A stretch of 64,000 bases of DNA from Sciurus carolinensis (GCF_902686445.1 NC_062219.1:114143160-114207159), one strand, 5' to 3'; positions 41,561 through 52,369 are shown, counted from the first letter of the stretch. The notes: generated from the sequence alone by a model not told the origin. Numbers and translations are program-made.

Positions 41561-42300
41561 ATTTATGCAGTTGCCATGCTTCCTTGGGGCCCTGCCTCCT
41601 AACTAAGTCATGGGCTTATTTATTCCTGCTAGTGTCAGCCGAGAGGACTGAAATCCTCGCCAGCTCACCCCAGCACAGGAGGGAGCGAGGGGGGGCAGGA
41701 GCCGGGTGTATCCCCAGAGGACAGACCACAGGCCGGAATCTGTCCTTAACCCTATGCCCCTCAGCAACAGTGCAAATCCGTACCCCACGCTAGATCCAAG
41801 CGCCCACTGCCCGCAGCGCCAAGGGAATGGTAGAGGTTATTTTAAGGTTGTTTCCATGTCTTATCTCCCCGCCCTCATCCAACAAATAGAAAAACAAACA
41901 GGCCAGCGGAGGCCGCCCGGGCAGTTCGCGCAGAGAGGCAGAATCCCTCCTGCCTCTCCCCAGCCCCAGGCTCCTCCCCACTGAATTCCTCCAGGCAGGG
42001 TTCCTGCTGGCAGCTCAGACGGTTCCTCTCATCTGAAAGGGATAAGCCTGCTGTCGGAAACCTGTTTCCCCCAGTCGCCTCTTTCTCCCGTTTTCTAGGA
42101 ATTCACTAACAGGGCCTCGGTTAGGATGGGAAGAGCCCTTGCTGACCAGGAGAGCCCCAGCGCTTCCGGGCAGAGCCCACCATCCTGGCCATTTGATCAG
42201 AGATCCCAAGTGGACAGTTTGTTTTTGCTAGAGGGTCGTTTCTGACCTGTCAATGAGACCCTCTCAGAGACACTCAACTCCAGTTTCTGCGGAGAAGGAA
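41561..42300. promoter_or_regulatory. Repeat-free block, moderately CpG-rich
   Basis: Contains 'gggcttatttattcctgct', 'ggttattttaaggttgtttcc', CTTATC near 41869 and several CpGs (41920-41940). No exon was supported. Regulatory role is a possibility based on absence of repeats. Confidence 0.35.
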
Positions 42301-42389
42301 ATATTATGAACAGCAGGAAAAGTTAAGGGATCGGCCTTCTCTGTGTGCCAACGTGGTTAAGTGGGGGAGCTTGCGGAAGAATCATTCTT

Positions 42390-42578
42390 GTTTTAATTAA
42401 TTAATTAAACTGGGAATTGAACCCAGAGGCCCTCTACCACTGAACCACAGACTCAACCCTTTTCACTTTATTTTGAGATAGCATTTCACTAAGTTGCTGA
42501 AACTCGTCTCAAACTTACAATCCTCCTGTCTTAACCTTCTGAGTAGCTGAGATTAGAGGGGTGCACCACTGGGGCTGG
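42390..42578 (-). mobile_element. Old B1-dID SINE
   Basis: 'aaactgggaattgaacccag', 'gaccacagactcaaccc' variant, then 'aatcctcctgtcttaacctt'. Diverged. Confidence 0.85.
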
Positions 42579-42602
42579 AATGGAAGGAGAATCTTAAGAC
42601 AC

Positions 42603-42725
42603 TCTAGTCAACAAATGTTTGCTGGTTGTTCCACGAGCCAGCACCATCCTAGGCACTGCAGGGTAACTGGAACTTCAGCCCCATTTTGGCCCTCTGGGAG
42701 CTTAAACTCGTTGGGGAGACCATGA
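42603..42725 (-). mobile_element. L2 end
   Basis: 'caacaaatgtttgctggttg', 'caccatcctaggcactgcag' and 'ctctgggagcttaaactcg' are reverse L2. Confidence 0.7.
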
Positions 42726-42805
42726 AGGCTGAGAGGGGGCTGGGGTGAGTGGGAGAAGAGGGAGATGTAGGGACGGGGCTCAGGGCAGAGCACATTGAGT
42801 TTTAT

Positions 42806-42962
42806 AGGGCGCTTTACCACTGAGCCACGTCCCGAGTCTTTTTCGTTTTTCATTTTGAAACAGTGTCTCACCAAGTTGCTGAGGCTGGTTTAGAACTTGT
42901 GATCCTCCCACCTCAGCCTCCTGAGTCACTGGAGATTACAGGGGTGCACCACCACGACCCTC
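42806..42962 (-). mobile_element. B1-dID SINE, partial ID half
   Basis: 'tttaccactgagccacgtcc' is a shortened ID, then B1 'gatcctcccacctcagcctc' and 'gattacaggggtgcaccacc'. Confidence 0.88.
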
Positions 42963-43879
42963 CCTTGCAGGCTCTTAACAGTACAGATTTTTTGGAAATA
43001 AAATAGAAAAGGCAGGGGAGAGGACCCCTTCGGGGACAGGGCTTTCAGGGTACACCTTTTTTGGGGACAAAAGGGACCACCTGAAATACAGTGAGGCTTC
43101 CTATGAACTGGGGTTCTTTTGGGAGATGTGCCATCCCACTTAGGGAGCAGGGGAGGCATCCTCAACCTAGGAGGCCCCAGGCACTCCATTCCCACCCTCT
43201 CCCCTCCTCCTGTTCTTCATTCACCCTACTGCCCCCTCCCCAGGTCTCCCACTTCCTTTCCCATCTGGCCTTCCAGGTGCCAAGCAATCTTTGCTTCCCC
43301 ATATGGCTTAGGTCAGGGCCTCAGGAGTTCTGGATCTGGGCTCTTGGGCCCTTTGACAGTCACACAGCAAAGGCAGCCCAGGGCACAGTCAAGACCTGAC
43401 CCCATGCCTTGTGGCCAGTGCTGACCTGAGGAGGGAACCCTATGCTCCATCTGGCAGCCCTGGACCTCTGCTCCCACCCCATCTTGCTCCAGTCACACTC
43501 TGGCTAAGGCTCCTCCTTTATCCCCAATGCAGGTTGGACATTCTTAGGACAGAGTTCAGAGCTGCATGAGAGACCAGTGAGACCAGTGGACAATCAGTTA
43601 ACCAACCATGAACACAGTACGGACAAAGCTCCAATTGAGGAGTTTCGCTGATTTAGAGAAGTTGTGTGTATGTGATCAACAAGGAAAAACTCTACCCTGC
43701 TCTGGGAATAAAGTGTCCTCCCAGAGGCCCTTTGGTGGCTTTTGTGGGGGAGGGGCAGGAGGCCTTGAGGGCTTGTGAATGAGAGGGAAGTCAGGTGGTG
43801 GGTCTCATTCCTCCCCCACGTCACTAATTCTCTTCTTCCAACCTCAATGGTGAGGTGAAGGAGAGGTGCTGACCTTAAG
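42963..43879. other. Unassigned DNA, no gene seen
   Basis: C-rich and unremarkable. The 220-codon minus frame at 43594-44256 straddles this and the CpG island and has no recognisable domain. Confidence 0.35.
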
Positions 43880-44720
43880 AGTTGGCTACAGGGATTCTGC
43901 CGTCCCTTCCAGGATCCAGAGCCTTGCCCCACCGCGGCAACTCCATCCTCCAGTCCCTCCTTCCTCCGTTCTCTGAGGGTCTCTCCAGCCCCGCGTCTGC
44001 CCACAGAGCAGGGACCCTTGTCCCGGGCTCCACCCTCAGCCTTTCTTGGATCTGCGCAGGAGCTCACTACCCCACTCCCAGGACTCCACTCCAGGACTGA
44101 CGGCCGCACCTCCGGGAAGGCGCTTCCCCAGAGCTCTGCGGGGTTTCCTCCCGCCGCTCGCTGCGGTGCGCCCAGCTCGGTTTCCAGCCGCCCGCACCAC
44201 CCCTCTCCCTCCCGCTGCTCGCTCCCGTCCACTCCTGGCCTTCCCGCTGCGCGCAAGCGCTAGCTCGCGTTTTTCCGACGGTCCCGCTGGTCCTGCGGAG
44301 TGACTAATCTCGCAGGTTGAGCAACGAGCCGGCTCTGGCGCCCGGGAGGCGGCGGGTCATTCCCCCTCCGCGCGGCTCACAGCCCAGGCCTTGAACTTTC
44401 CCAGCCCGGCGCCGACCCCGCTCACTCACCGGTCCCGCCCAGCCTTGCATCCCGCTCCCGGCGCCCTGCGCCCCTAAACCCGCCAAGGACGCGCCGCCGG
44501 GCCTTGCTTGTCCCCTAGATCTGGGGAGCGCGTGGCACTCGGGAGCCCCCAGACTCTCCAGAGTAGGAAAGAGGGCGGCTCCTCTTGACCGAGCTCTGGT
44601 GGGCAGACTGTGGAGAGAGGGAAGCCCCGAGACCGCGAGGACCGAGGACACGCTTGGCCCGCCGCCTTCTAAGCCCAGCGTGCGCGTGTCCTGCAAGGTC
44701 GGGATGTGTCTGTGGAACGC
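43880..44720. promoter_or_regulatory. Second orphan CpG island
   Basis: CpGs are dense from 44090 to 44520 (for example 'gcgctagctcgcgtttttcc', 'gaggcggcgggtcattcc', 'aggacgcgccgccgggcc'). It contains no transposon. On the minus strand 'gaccg' at 44434-44430 is followed by the strong donor gtgagtgag (44429-44421), so a minus-strand first exon beginning between about 44500 and 44800 is plausible. Its peptide would not resemble a known family. It may be a non-coding or 5'-untranslated exon. Confidence 0.75.
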
Positions 44721-44877
44721 AATCGGCGCCCAGGCTGGGGTTGGGGTGCTCAGGCCGCTCGCCCCAGAAAACATGTGCGCCTCCACCTCTTGGGGATCTC
44801 AAGAGTTCTTTAATTTTGAGCTTTTCCAGGGATCCTTCCCTCCTGCCCACCTCCCTGGTGTCAGAGCCTCCCGTTTT

Positions 44878-44900
44878 GTCTGTCTGTCTGTCTGTCTGTG
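44878..44900 (+). repeat. (TCTG)n microsatellite
   Basis: Five to six tetranucleotide units just downstream of the CpG island, the complement type of the GACA tracts near 14.2 and 24.3 kb. Confidence 0.9.
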
Positions 44901-44939
44901 CCTGTCATCTGCGCTCTCTCGCGCTCACTCGGGGTGTTT

Positions 44940-45240
44940 ATTGAATTGTTTTTCTGAGCTCCGCGGCAGGCTCTCTGCCGTCAAACTCTGCCATCCTCAC
45001 TCTGCCTGTGTAATTTAAAGCTATAGTTAAATTATGACTTCTCCGGACCTGTTGTGGCACCCACGCCTAAGCCTAATTAAATGATCACATCCATTCTGAA
45101 GGCAGCTCTCTTCTCCCCTCCAACGTTAATTACAACATAAGAGGCTTTAATGGCCCGCCTCACCTCCAGCTCCTGGAAAGAAAGGTCAGGCGATTAATTT
45201 TCGTCATTAATCTTTTCCCAATGTGGACACTGTGCTGTCA
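44940..45240. promoter_or_regulatory. TAAT-rich candidate enhancer block
   Basis: Within 250 repeat-free bases stand 'gtaatttaaagc', 'gttaaattatg', 'cctaattaaatgatc', 'gttaattacaac', 'ctttaatggcc', 'cgattaattttcg' and 'cattaatc'. Such TAAT/ATTA density next to a CpG island is typical of homeodomain-bound developmental elements. Conservation was not tested. Confidence 0.55.
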
Positions 45241-46085
45241 CTGGAGCCTATTAAGCCCCCTTTGTCCCCCCTGCCAGCCTCCCTCGCCCCTCACCCCCTC
45301 CTCCCTGAGTGACTGCAGAGAAGGAAAATATTTAAGAATCACTTTGTCTCTCTGTCTTTTTTCTTCTCCTTTCCTGGAGACAGCTTCTCCTTGGGGGTCT
45401 TGAGGGTGGGGTAAGGGGGGGCAAGTTAGTTTCCCTGTGGCTTCAAACTGCCCCTCTGAACAGTGTTCATGTCTGAATTGTTATGGATCCTGGCAAAGCC
45501 GGGTCAGTAGCATTCCATCACTCCTGACTGTGGGGGGAGGGTGGGCCTTCCGCCCTGTATCCTTCCTCTGCCTGGATCCCCGTAGGATCCGGTGGACCTG
45601 CCACTTGTCGGTGTTCTGGCTGGATCCTTACAGGAAAAGACAATGAGGAATGTGTTGGCAGTTAGGGTTTTATGGTCTAGGATAGACCAGCTTTTCCTGT
45701 GGTGGTCTAGATTCTTTCTCTGTCACCTCCCGCTGTTCCGTGACTTTTTCCCCCCTCACCCTGCAACTTCAGCCCCTTATAAAACACCAGATTTTTGCAG
45801 TTGCAGAAGGCTGAGCAATCAATGGCAGCTCCCTCTGGGGAAGTCAATTCCAGACCCTTCTCTTAGGAGCTGGAAGCGTGGTGGTTCTGAGCACAGCAGG
45901 AGTGCAGTCGTGGGAGGGGCAGTTGGGGTGGCTGGCCCCAGAAAGGATGACTATGAGGCCAAGGGGCACCTGGGGCCAGTGGACCAAGGATTCCAACTGC
46001 AGGCCTCAAAGAGGGCATGAAAAGGCTCTCTGCAGATAGCTTTTATTCCAATCCCAGAATTTATCCCATTTAAAATTCTAATCCA
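45241..46085. other. Unassigned DNA, no gene seen
   Basis: No exon or transposon assigned. Confidence 0.3.
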
Positions 46086-46285
46086 GGCTGGGCACTGTGG
46101 CACACACCTGTAATTCCATCAACTCAGGAGGCTGAGGCAGGAGGATAGCCAATTTGAGGCCAACCTCAGCAATTTGGGCCAGGCCCTAAGCAATTGAGTG
46201 AAACCCTGTCTCAAAATATAAAAATAACAAGAACTTGGCATGTAGCTCAGTGATAAAGCATCCCCGAGGTCAATCCCATGTTCAA

Positions 46286-46328
<43 letters not shown>

Positions 46329-46339
46329 GATAATAAATT
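46086..46339 (+). mobile_element. B1-dID SINE with (AAT)n tail
   Basis: 'cacacacctgtaattccatc', 'ttggcatgtagctcagtgat', 'caatcccatg', tail converted to (AAT)n at 46285-46327. 'taatccag' recurs on both sides (46078 and 46340 region). Confidence 0.92.
46285..46327 (+). repeat. (AAT)n microsatellite
   Basis: About fourteen triplets in the tail of a SINE. Confidence 0.95.
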
Positions 46340-47379
46340 TAATCCAGAAGAGCGTCCCTGGGAAGTGGAAGGGGGTGAGGTGTGGCCACCAGGGGCTTAG
46401 CAGTGGCAGGAGCATGGGCAGGATGCAAGTGTGAGACAGACCAAGCCTGCCTTGCAGCTATTCTCTGTGTGGCTCTGCAGTGTCCCAGGGAGGAGAGGAC
46501 AAGGGGTGAAGGCAGAGGAGTGAAGATTATAAAGTGACAAAACAAGGGGTGTAGCGGGGTGGGGGTTGCACACAGGCGAAGCTCTTCACAGTCTGACACC
46601 TGCGCAGTGCCCTGCTTCCTGCAGCACTTGGGCACATTCATGCCACCTGTCCAAGGAGCCCAAGCCATACATACTCTTCATGGTCTGAGGAGATTCCTGA
46701 GTCCCTGGGAGTGGTCCTGATTGGAACACAGACCCATCACCTCTAAGAAAACTGGACTAGCTATCTCCCAAACCCCCAAACCCCAGGGCTGCTGTAATTT
46801 CTAGAATTTCTGGCCCTAGGTAGAAAGTGCTAAACCAAAGGGGAAATATCTCCCCGACTGACCCCCAGCCAGGAACAAAGGGCTGCTTGGTCACAGCATT
46901 CACTGACCCCCATCACCCACCCCCAGCTCAATGGTCAGGGTGGGGGACAGAGATGTCCCTTTTGAAAATCCAACCAAACTTGTGGGAGACTTTCCCAGGT
47001 GGACTTTGGGGGAAGCATCTGTGATCCCCACCTGTGACCCAAATTGTCTTGTGTCCAGCATGTTTGTTTAAGCCCCAGTCTCTGTCTTTGGAAAGAAGAG
47101 ACTTCTAGGGAACCCAGGAAGAGCTGACCATGACCCAGAAGGCTTAGCTTCCTCAGAGGCCTGCTTTCTAGGAAAGTGTCCCCCTTCCCCTCCACCTCTG
47201 GGAAACCAGGCTTCTGCTGGCATCTGCCACAAGGTGGGCATCTGCATCCTCCTGTGGCCCAGGAGCAAACCTCCCCATCCAGAGTCAACCCCTCCTCTGA
47301 CACCCCCCCCACTCTACCCCAAGGACACTGGGGACATCACGTCCACAGAGCCCTGCATGGCCGGATAATAATAATTAAT
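46340..47379. other. Unassigned DNA, no gene seen
   Basis: About 1 kb without a recognised transposon or supported exon. Confidence 0.35.
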
Positions 47380-47452
47380 AACCATTAGGAACAATAAGGA
47401 GAAGACCAGTGCCCCGTCCGCCCAATGTGCAGCCTCGGCTTTTTTCTTTCTT

Positions 47453-47487
<35 letters not shown>

Positions 47488-47935
47488 AATGAAAACAATG
47501 ATTTGACTTTGAAGAAAGTGACTTTTTTAAAGTGAAAGCTGGATTGAGTTCCTCATCCGCCCCCTCCCTTGCGTGCTGCCCCCCTTCCCTTCCGAGTTCC
47601 TCCTCCCATCTTGCCCCCCCCATTTTTCTCTCTCCCTTTTTTCTTTTTCTTTTAATACTCTGCGTTCTATCATGCAAATCCCCTTTCAAATTATGAGAGT
47701 ATTAGAGCCATCAACGGTAATGTCACCGCCACAAAATGAGAGTGGGGACTTAAGCACCTAACGAACAATGAAATGTGCGAGCCCTGGGACAGGACAATTA
47801 AGAACTGGGCTTAGCCAGCCAGGGAAATTTATTGCTATCAAATCCATATTTCTATTTTCCCCCTGAACAGTAACCTATTTGAATATGATTAAAGGGTTTC
47901 ATTACGGCAGAGAGAAAGGCCCGTGTCCCGCGGTT
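47380..47935. promoter_or_regulatory. Repeat-free AT-rich candidate element
   Basis: Opens with 'aataaccattaggaacaata', contains T28 at 47455-47482, then 'tttaatgaaaacaatgattt', 'ttttttaaagtgaaagctgg', and further 'gaaatttattgctatcaaat' and 'gaatatgattaaagggtttc'. Motif-rich and transposon-free over 450 bases apart from the T-run. Confidence 0.5.
47455..47482 (+). repeat. T28 homopolymer without SINE body
   Basis: Twenty-eight T residues not followed by any ID or B1 text on the minus strand. Confidence 0.9.
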
Positions 47936-47991
47936 CCTTGTGAGCTCACAAACACAGGCTGGGAGCTAGCTGGGTGCCCCTGTGAGGATAT

Positions 47992-48017
47992 GGGTGGGGG
48001 GTGGGGGGGAGGGGAAG
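47992..48017 (+). repeat. G-quadruplex motif
   Basis: Four G-runs of at least three, separated by single bases (pattern GGGT-GGGGGGT-GGGGGGGA-GGGG). Confidence 0.8.
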
Positions 48018-48149
48018 GTCGTGGAGGACCCCCGGGGTCCAGAAATTGAACACAGGGGGCTGGCTTCCTGTGTGGATTGGTTTGTTGGAGGAAGTGATTG
48101 ACTAGAAATGGGGTCTAAGAGTCTCCGTTTCACTCTTTGCAGAAGGTGC

Positions 48150-48262
48150 CAGAAGGGTCATTAGCAGATGGGGAGACTGAGGCGCTAAGAAGTGGAGCAG
48201 TCTGGTGAAGGACGCTCAGATTGGTGAGGGTGGTCAAGCCAGGGATCCAAATCCAGTGCTGG
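48150..48262 (-). mobile_element. MIR
   Basis: 'gatggggagactgaggcgct' and 'gccagggatccaaatccagt' are reverse MIR. Confidence 0.7.
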
Positions 48263-48320
48263 CCTCTCTCCCTCCTTTCCTTCGTCCCTCCCTCCCTCCC
48301 TCCTTCCTCTCTTTTTCCTT
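48262..48320 (+). repeat. Pyrimidine tract (CCCT)n
   Basis: Imperfect ccct/cctt repeats, all pyrimidine except one g. Confidence 0.8.
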
Positions 48321-48344
48321 CACACTTTACATCATCCCCTGCCC

Positions 48345-48425
48345 CCCATGCTAAGTGCTAGGGAGACACACCAGGGATGAGGAAGCCGTCTCTTCCCCCG
48401 GGAAATTTTCAGTCTGCTTGAGTTG
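48345..48425 (-). mobile_element. Probable L2 end
   Basis: 'catgctaagtgctagggaga' then 'ttttcagtctgcttgag' fits reverse L2. Confidence 0.5.
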
Positions 48426-48694
48426 CTGAAATGTAGGCAGAGGAAGCCGAGGATGACTGGGGACAGTAGACAGCTGAATGTCAGGACCAGCTGTGCCAAC
48501 AGGATGCCTGAAGGGGCTGGGGCTGGGCTCCCTGGGGCAGGATGGGCTGCAGAAGTTTCAGAAGGCTGCAGGACACAGATGGTGAGGTACCCGCCCCCGA
48601 GGTCCGCATACTCTCGGTCTGCTCCCGGCAGAACAGAACCTCCCATGGATCCCGCCCCCATCGCCCCTCCTGCTTTGTTAGCTGCACCCAGACC

Positions 48695-48850
48695 AATAAG
48701 GAGCCCGATAATGACACTAGTAACAATGCTAACGCTTGTGTATCATTTAGTTTATAAAGAGCTTTCACACCCCTGCTTTCAAATCCTCAAAACAACTTTT
48801 TAAAGGGGGTAGGGCTGATGAGAGGTTCAGAGAGCTTAAACAAGTCACTC
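48695..48850 (-). mobile_element. MIR
   Basis: 'gctttcacacccctgctttc', 'aaatcctcaaaacaactttt' and 'ggttcagagagcttaaacaa' are reverse MIR. Confidence 0.75.
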
Positions 48851-49789
48851 AGGGAATTTATTTATTTATTACTCAGGTAATAAATGACAGCCCAGGCCAG
48901 GCTGGCTCTCATCCATGTGCACACACCTGTGATTTCTGGCAGGGCTGTGGCGACTCATACTTGGGCCCAGCAAGCTGCTCCCCACCCCCGAAGTGTGGCA
49001 GGTTCCTTCTTGCTGGAAGCCCTGAAGAAAAGAACAGTGGCCCTGCCAGACGGATTGGCTATAACAGCCCTGGCAGTCTGTGGGTGACAGATGTCATGGA
49101 AGATCACCCTCACATGCAGTGCACACTCATAGGAGCAAACAGTCAATCAGATAGGATGGGAGAGAAGCAAGGCCTCGGTGGGTGGGGTGGTTCTGAACTG
49201 GAAGCAGGATGAGATCAAGCAGGGTGATCCATGGTGTGGGGTTGAGACAGGCTTTGGAGGCGAAGCCCTGTCCTCCCAGTGAATAGGAGGCTGGAGGGAG
49301 CCCCGAGGGAGGGCTGTGAGGGGGTGGCCAACAGAGCAGAGCCCCGTTTGGCATGATGAATGGCAGGGCTGGACTGCAGGGCGCAGGTTTGAGCTCAATG
49401 CCCCAGTGCTCCTGAGTCCCCTTAGCTTCCATCTTGAGCCTTCCTAGTTCCGGCTTCCCCTCCTCCTGCCTGTGTCAGACCTGGTGTTCCGTGGGCTGTA
49501 CCCCCAAGGTTGGGCAATACCAGGATCCACCTGGAGCCATCAGGGCATGCTGTCCACCCCAAACATATGCTGGCCTGGGGTACCTGACGATTTGGCGTCA
49601 CCAGGGCAGGTGGGTGGCACACAAGGGGCGGGTCAAGGGTGGGAGAAGATGCCTCAGATACTTGGCATCACGTTGCCTGTCCCTCCCCTGTTCCCCTGCA
49701 GGTAGTAAGTCCCCCCATTAGACACTGTACTTCTCCTTCCCATTAGACCCTTCAGAGTCCACTCCTTATTTTATTCTCGTCTTCGTTAC
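48851..49789. other. Unassigned DNA, no gene seen
   Basis: About 0.9 kb without recognised transposons. Several open frames overlap on both strands, none with recognisable content. Confidence 0.35.
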
Positions 49790-50039
49790 TCCCGCGTCCA
49801 TCTGTTCAGCCAACATTTACCAAGCACACTTCTCCATATAAAGATGTTTTATGCCACATCTTTGTTTTCAAGGGTTTCATGATCTATTAGAGAAACAGGC
49901 CTGCACACAACAGAGAATAATGACCAGGGGAAGGAGGGACAGATTCCAAGTGGGCACAGCCACACTCTGAGGTGGGCAGGGCAGAAGTTGTTCCCACTGA
50001 GAGGTGAGCAAACTGAAAGAGTTCATCCAAATAGCTCAA
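49790..50039 (-). mobile_element. L2 end
   Basis: 'gttcagccaacatttaccaa', 'gtttcatgatctattagaga' and 'cacacaacagagaataatga' are in reverse L2 order. Confidence 0.65.
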
Positions 50040-50183
50040 CGATAGGCTGGGCTTGTGGCCCTGTAGTAGAGCGCTCACCTGGCACGTGTGAGGCATTGGG
50101 TTCGATTCTCGACACCACATATAAATGAATAAAATAAAGGTCCATTGACAACTAAAAAATATTAAAAAAAAAAACCATAAAAA
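50040..50183 (+). mobile_element. Long ID variant with extra tail
   Basis: ID body 'gtagtagagcgctcacctgg' and 'gggttcgattctcgacacca', then the extra tail 'aataaaataaaggtccattg' and 'acaactaaaaaa'. Perfect duplication ccaaatagctcaa (50027-50039 and 50184-50196). Confidence 0.95.
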
Positions 50184-50196
50184 CCAAATAGCTCAA

Positions 50197-51044
50197 GGTC
50201 ACGGTGAATGTGAAAAACCAAAAGCTGGCCACCTGACAAGCTAGTTACCCTTACTGCCCCTACCTACTTCCTTTCCTCAATTCACCAGATCTCATGACTA
50301 GTCCTGGCCTCTGTTCGTCTGCTCACTTAGGACTGTTGGTTAAAATAATAAGACCATCTACAGACCATTTAGAATGGATACTGGTAACAGCAATGGAGCA
50401 GGGTCCTGAGGCCCCCTGCTGGGCCGGGTGCTAATGTTTACTTGCCGAATCATAGGGAGTCCCAGGGCAGGGGCTAGGATGGCGGGAGATTGGCCTTGGA
50501 CTGGCTGGAGGCAATGGCTATTTACTAACTGGTACGAGCGCTATTGGGGCTGTGGAGGAGGAGACGAGCTTCCTCTTGGCTAGGTGCTTATGTTGGGGTT
50601 GGGGAGTCAAGAGAGACCTATCCAAATGTTCAGCAACAGCCCGAGAGGTGTCTCAGGGCAGTGCAGGTTGGTTTGCCTGGTGTCTGGTACTTGCCCGAAG
50701 GATTCAGAGCAGACCAAGATCAGATGGGTGGTGGGGGAGGGCAGGGAAGCTTCGGTGGTGTGACAGGCCTTTGAGCTTTGAGCAAATGAGCGTTTGTCTC
50801 CCAGCTCCTCCTTGGTCCAGCCTCCTGATGATGTGTGTTGCATGATCCTTCTGGTCCCCCATGTCCAGGTTACTATTACTTGGGATCAGCCTGTCCACAC
50901 GCTGCCTCAGAAACCAGCAAGTGGGGACCCAGGCATAAGCTGCTTCCACCCTGTCCCCTCTCTCTAAGCCAGGCACATTGCCTCCTGCAGGGACAGAGCA
51001 GCCTGTGGTTGGGTTCCTGGCTCTCCCCCACTCCCTTCTCTCCC
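50197..51044. other. Unassigned DNA, no gene seen
   Basis: No transposon or exon assigned. Confidence 0.3.
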
Positions 51045-51435
51045 TCTCGTTCCTTCCTGGGGCTGTCAGTTTAATGGACAGGTGTTTAATTCCAGCCTGG
51101 CAGGCGCCTGGAAATGCCAGCATCGCTGCACATCAGTCTGCAGAGCTTGCTCGTAAGAGAGCAGCAGAGGCTGAACCCTGCCATCTGCAGCTCGGCCCAG
51201 TCTGTCTCCGTCTCATCGGGCAAATGTGGTTGCTCGTTTCTCACTGATGTTTTCCACTGGGCAGCTGAGCCCTGGCAGTTTGGCAGAGGAGGCTAAGAGC
51301 CTCTTCAAGTACCTCCCATGGAGGCTGGGTTCCCAAGTGCTGGTGTCATCAATTATGTCCTTGGCACGTGCTGGGCCTGCTTTTTAACTATTAAACTCAT
51401 GTAATAGCTAAAGCACATTGCTTCTGCAGCCCCAG
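51045..51435. promoter_or_regulatory. Repeat-free candidate block
   Basis: 'cagtttaatggacaggtgtt', 'taattccagcc', later 'catcaattatgtcc' and 'ttaactattaaactcatgta'. Candidate only. Confidence 0.35.
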
Positions 51436-51789
51436 GGTGGAGAAGCAGCAGTCACTTCTCCAGCCAGCACAGGCTGCTGCTTCCCTCTGTACCAGCCATG
51501 CTCAGCCACAAGCCAGGAACTGCATGCTCACTCCCAGCCCGGGAAATGCATGGAGGAAGCCCCAGGAATACACCCAGAGAGCTCTGGAAGCTTGGATATG
51601 GGAGTTAGAGTCCACAGAATTCCCTGTGTAATGCCACCCTGAGAATGACTGGTCACCCAGCTCCTCTGTGAGTCTTTGGGAAAGGATCTTAGGGTTGGAG
51701 CTAGGACAGGCCACCAGTGAGAAAGGAGGACCTCTTATTAGGGGTTAGGGATAAAGAAAGAGGAACTGCATCAGAAGTAGGGACTCTGG

Positions 51790-51982
51790 TTGGCTGCAGT
51801 GGTGGATGCTTGTAATCCCAGCAGCTCTGGAGGCTAAGGCAGGAGGATTGCAAGTTCAAAGTCAACCTCAGCAAAAGTGAGGCACTAAGCAACTCAGTGA
51901 GATCCTGTCTCTAAATAAAATACAAAATAGGGCTGGGGATGTGGCTCAGTGGTTGAGTGCCTCTGAGTTCAATCCCGGTACC
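51790..51982 (+). mobile_element. B1-dID SINE
   Basis: 'ggatgcttgtaatcccagca', 'tctctaaataaaatacaaaa', 'ggctggggatgtggctcagt', 'caatcccggtacc'. Its tail is continuous with a purine microsatellite. Confidence 0.94.
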
Positions 51983-52127
51983 AAAAAAAAAAAGGAAGAA
52001 GGAGAAGGAGAAGGAGAAGGAGAGGAGAAGAAGGAGAAGGAGAGGAGAAGGAGGAGGAGGAGGAAGAGGAGAAGAAGAAGAAGAAGAAGAAGAAGAAGAA
52101 GACTCCTTCTCCTCCTCCTCCTCCTCT
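51983..52127 (+). repeat. 120-nt purine run switching to a pyrimidine run
   Basis: All bases from 51983 to 52102 are purines (A-tail, then GGAGAA, GGA and GAA units, ending in about eleven GAA). Then 52103-52127 are all pyrimidines (CTCCTT then CTC units), complementary to the GGA portion. Confidence 0.95.
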
Positions 52128-52369
52128 GGACTTCATCAGCTACAGCCAGAGGACAGAGCTGGATAGCTTGAGCTGTGAAGGTACCTGAGTGGCACCTTAC
52201 AGGGACATTGGGCTTACCCTGGCACATGGTTTCTCTCTAGTTCCTTTCCTGCCCACCAGTGCCCACTTTCCTCCTGCTCATTTATCTATTTCCTTTTGCT
52301 TTGACACCTCCTACCTGTCCCCCCCACAAGACCTCCACCCACCCGCTACCCCAACGAGGCATCACGGTT
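52128..52369. other. Unassigned DNA
   Basis: Pyrimidine-rich, no gene seen. Confidence 0.3.

Noticed and set aside
43594..44256. 220-codon open frame, minus strand
   Set aside because: It straddles the CpG island border, has no recognisable domain, and overlaps plus-strand open frames of similar quality.
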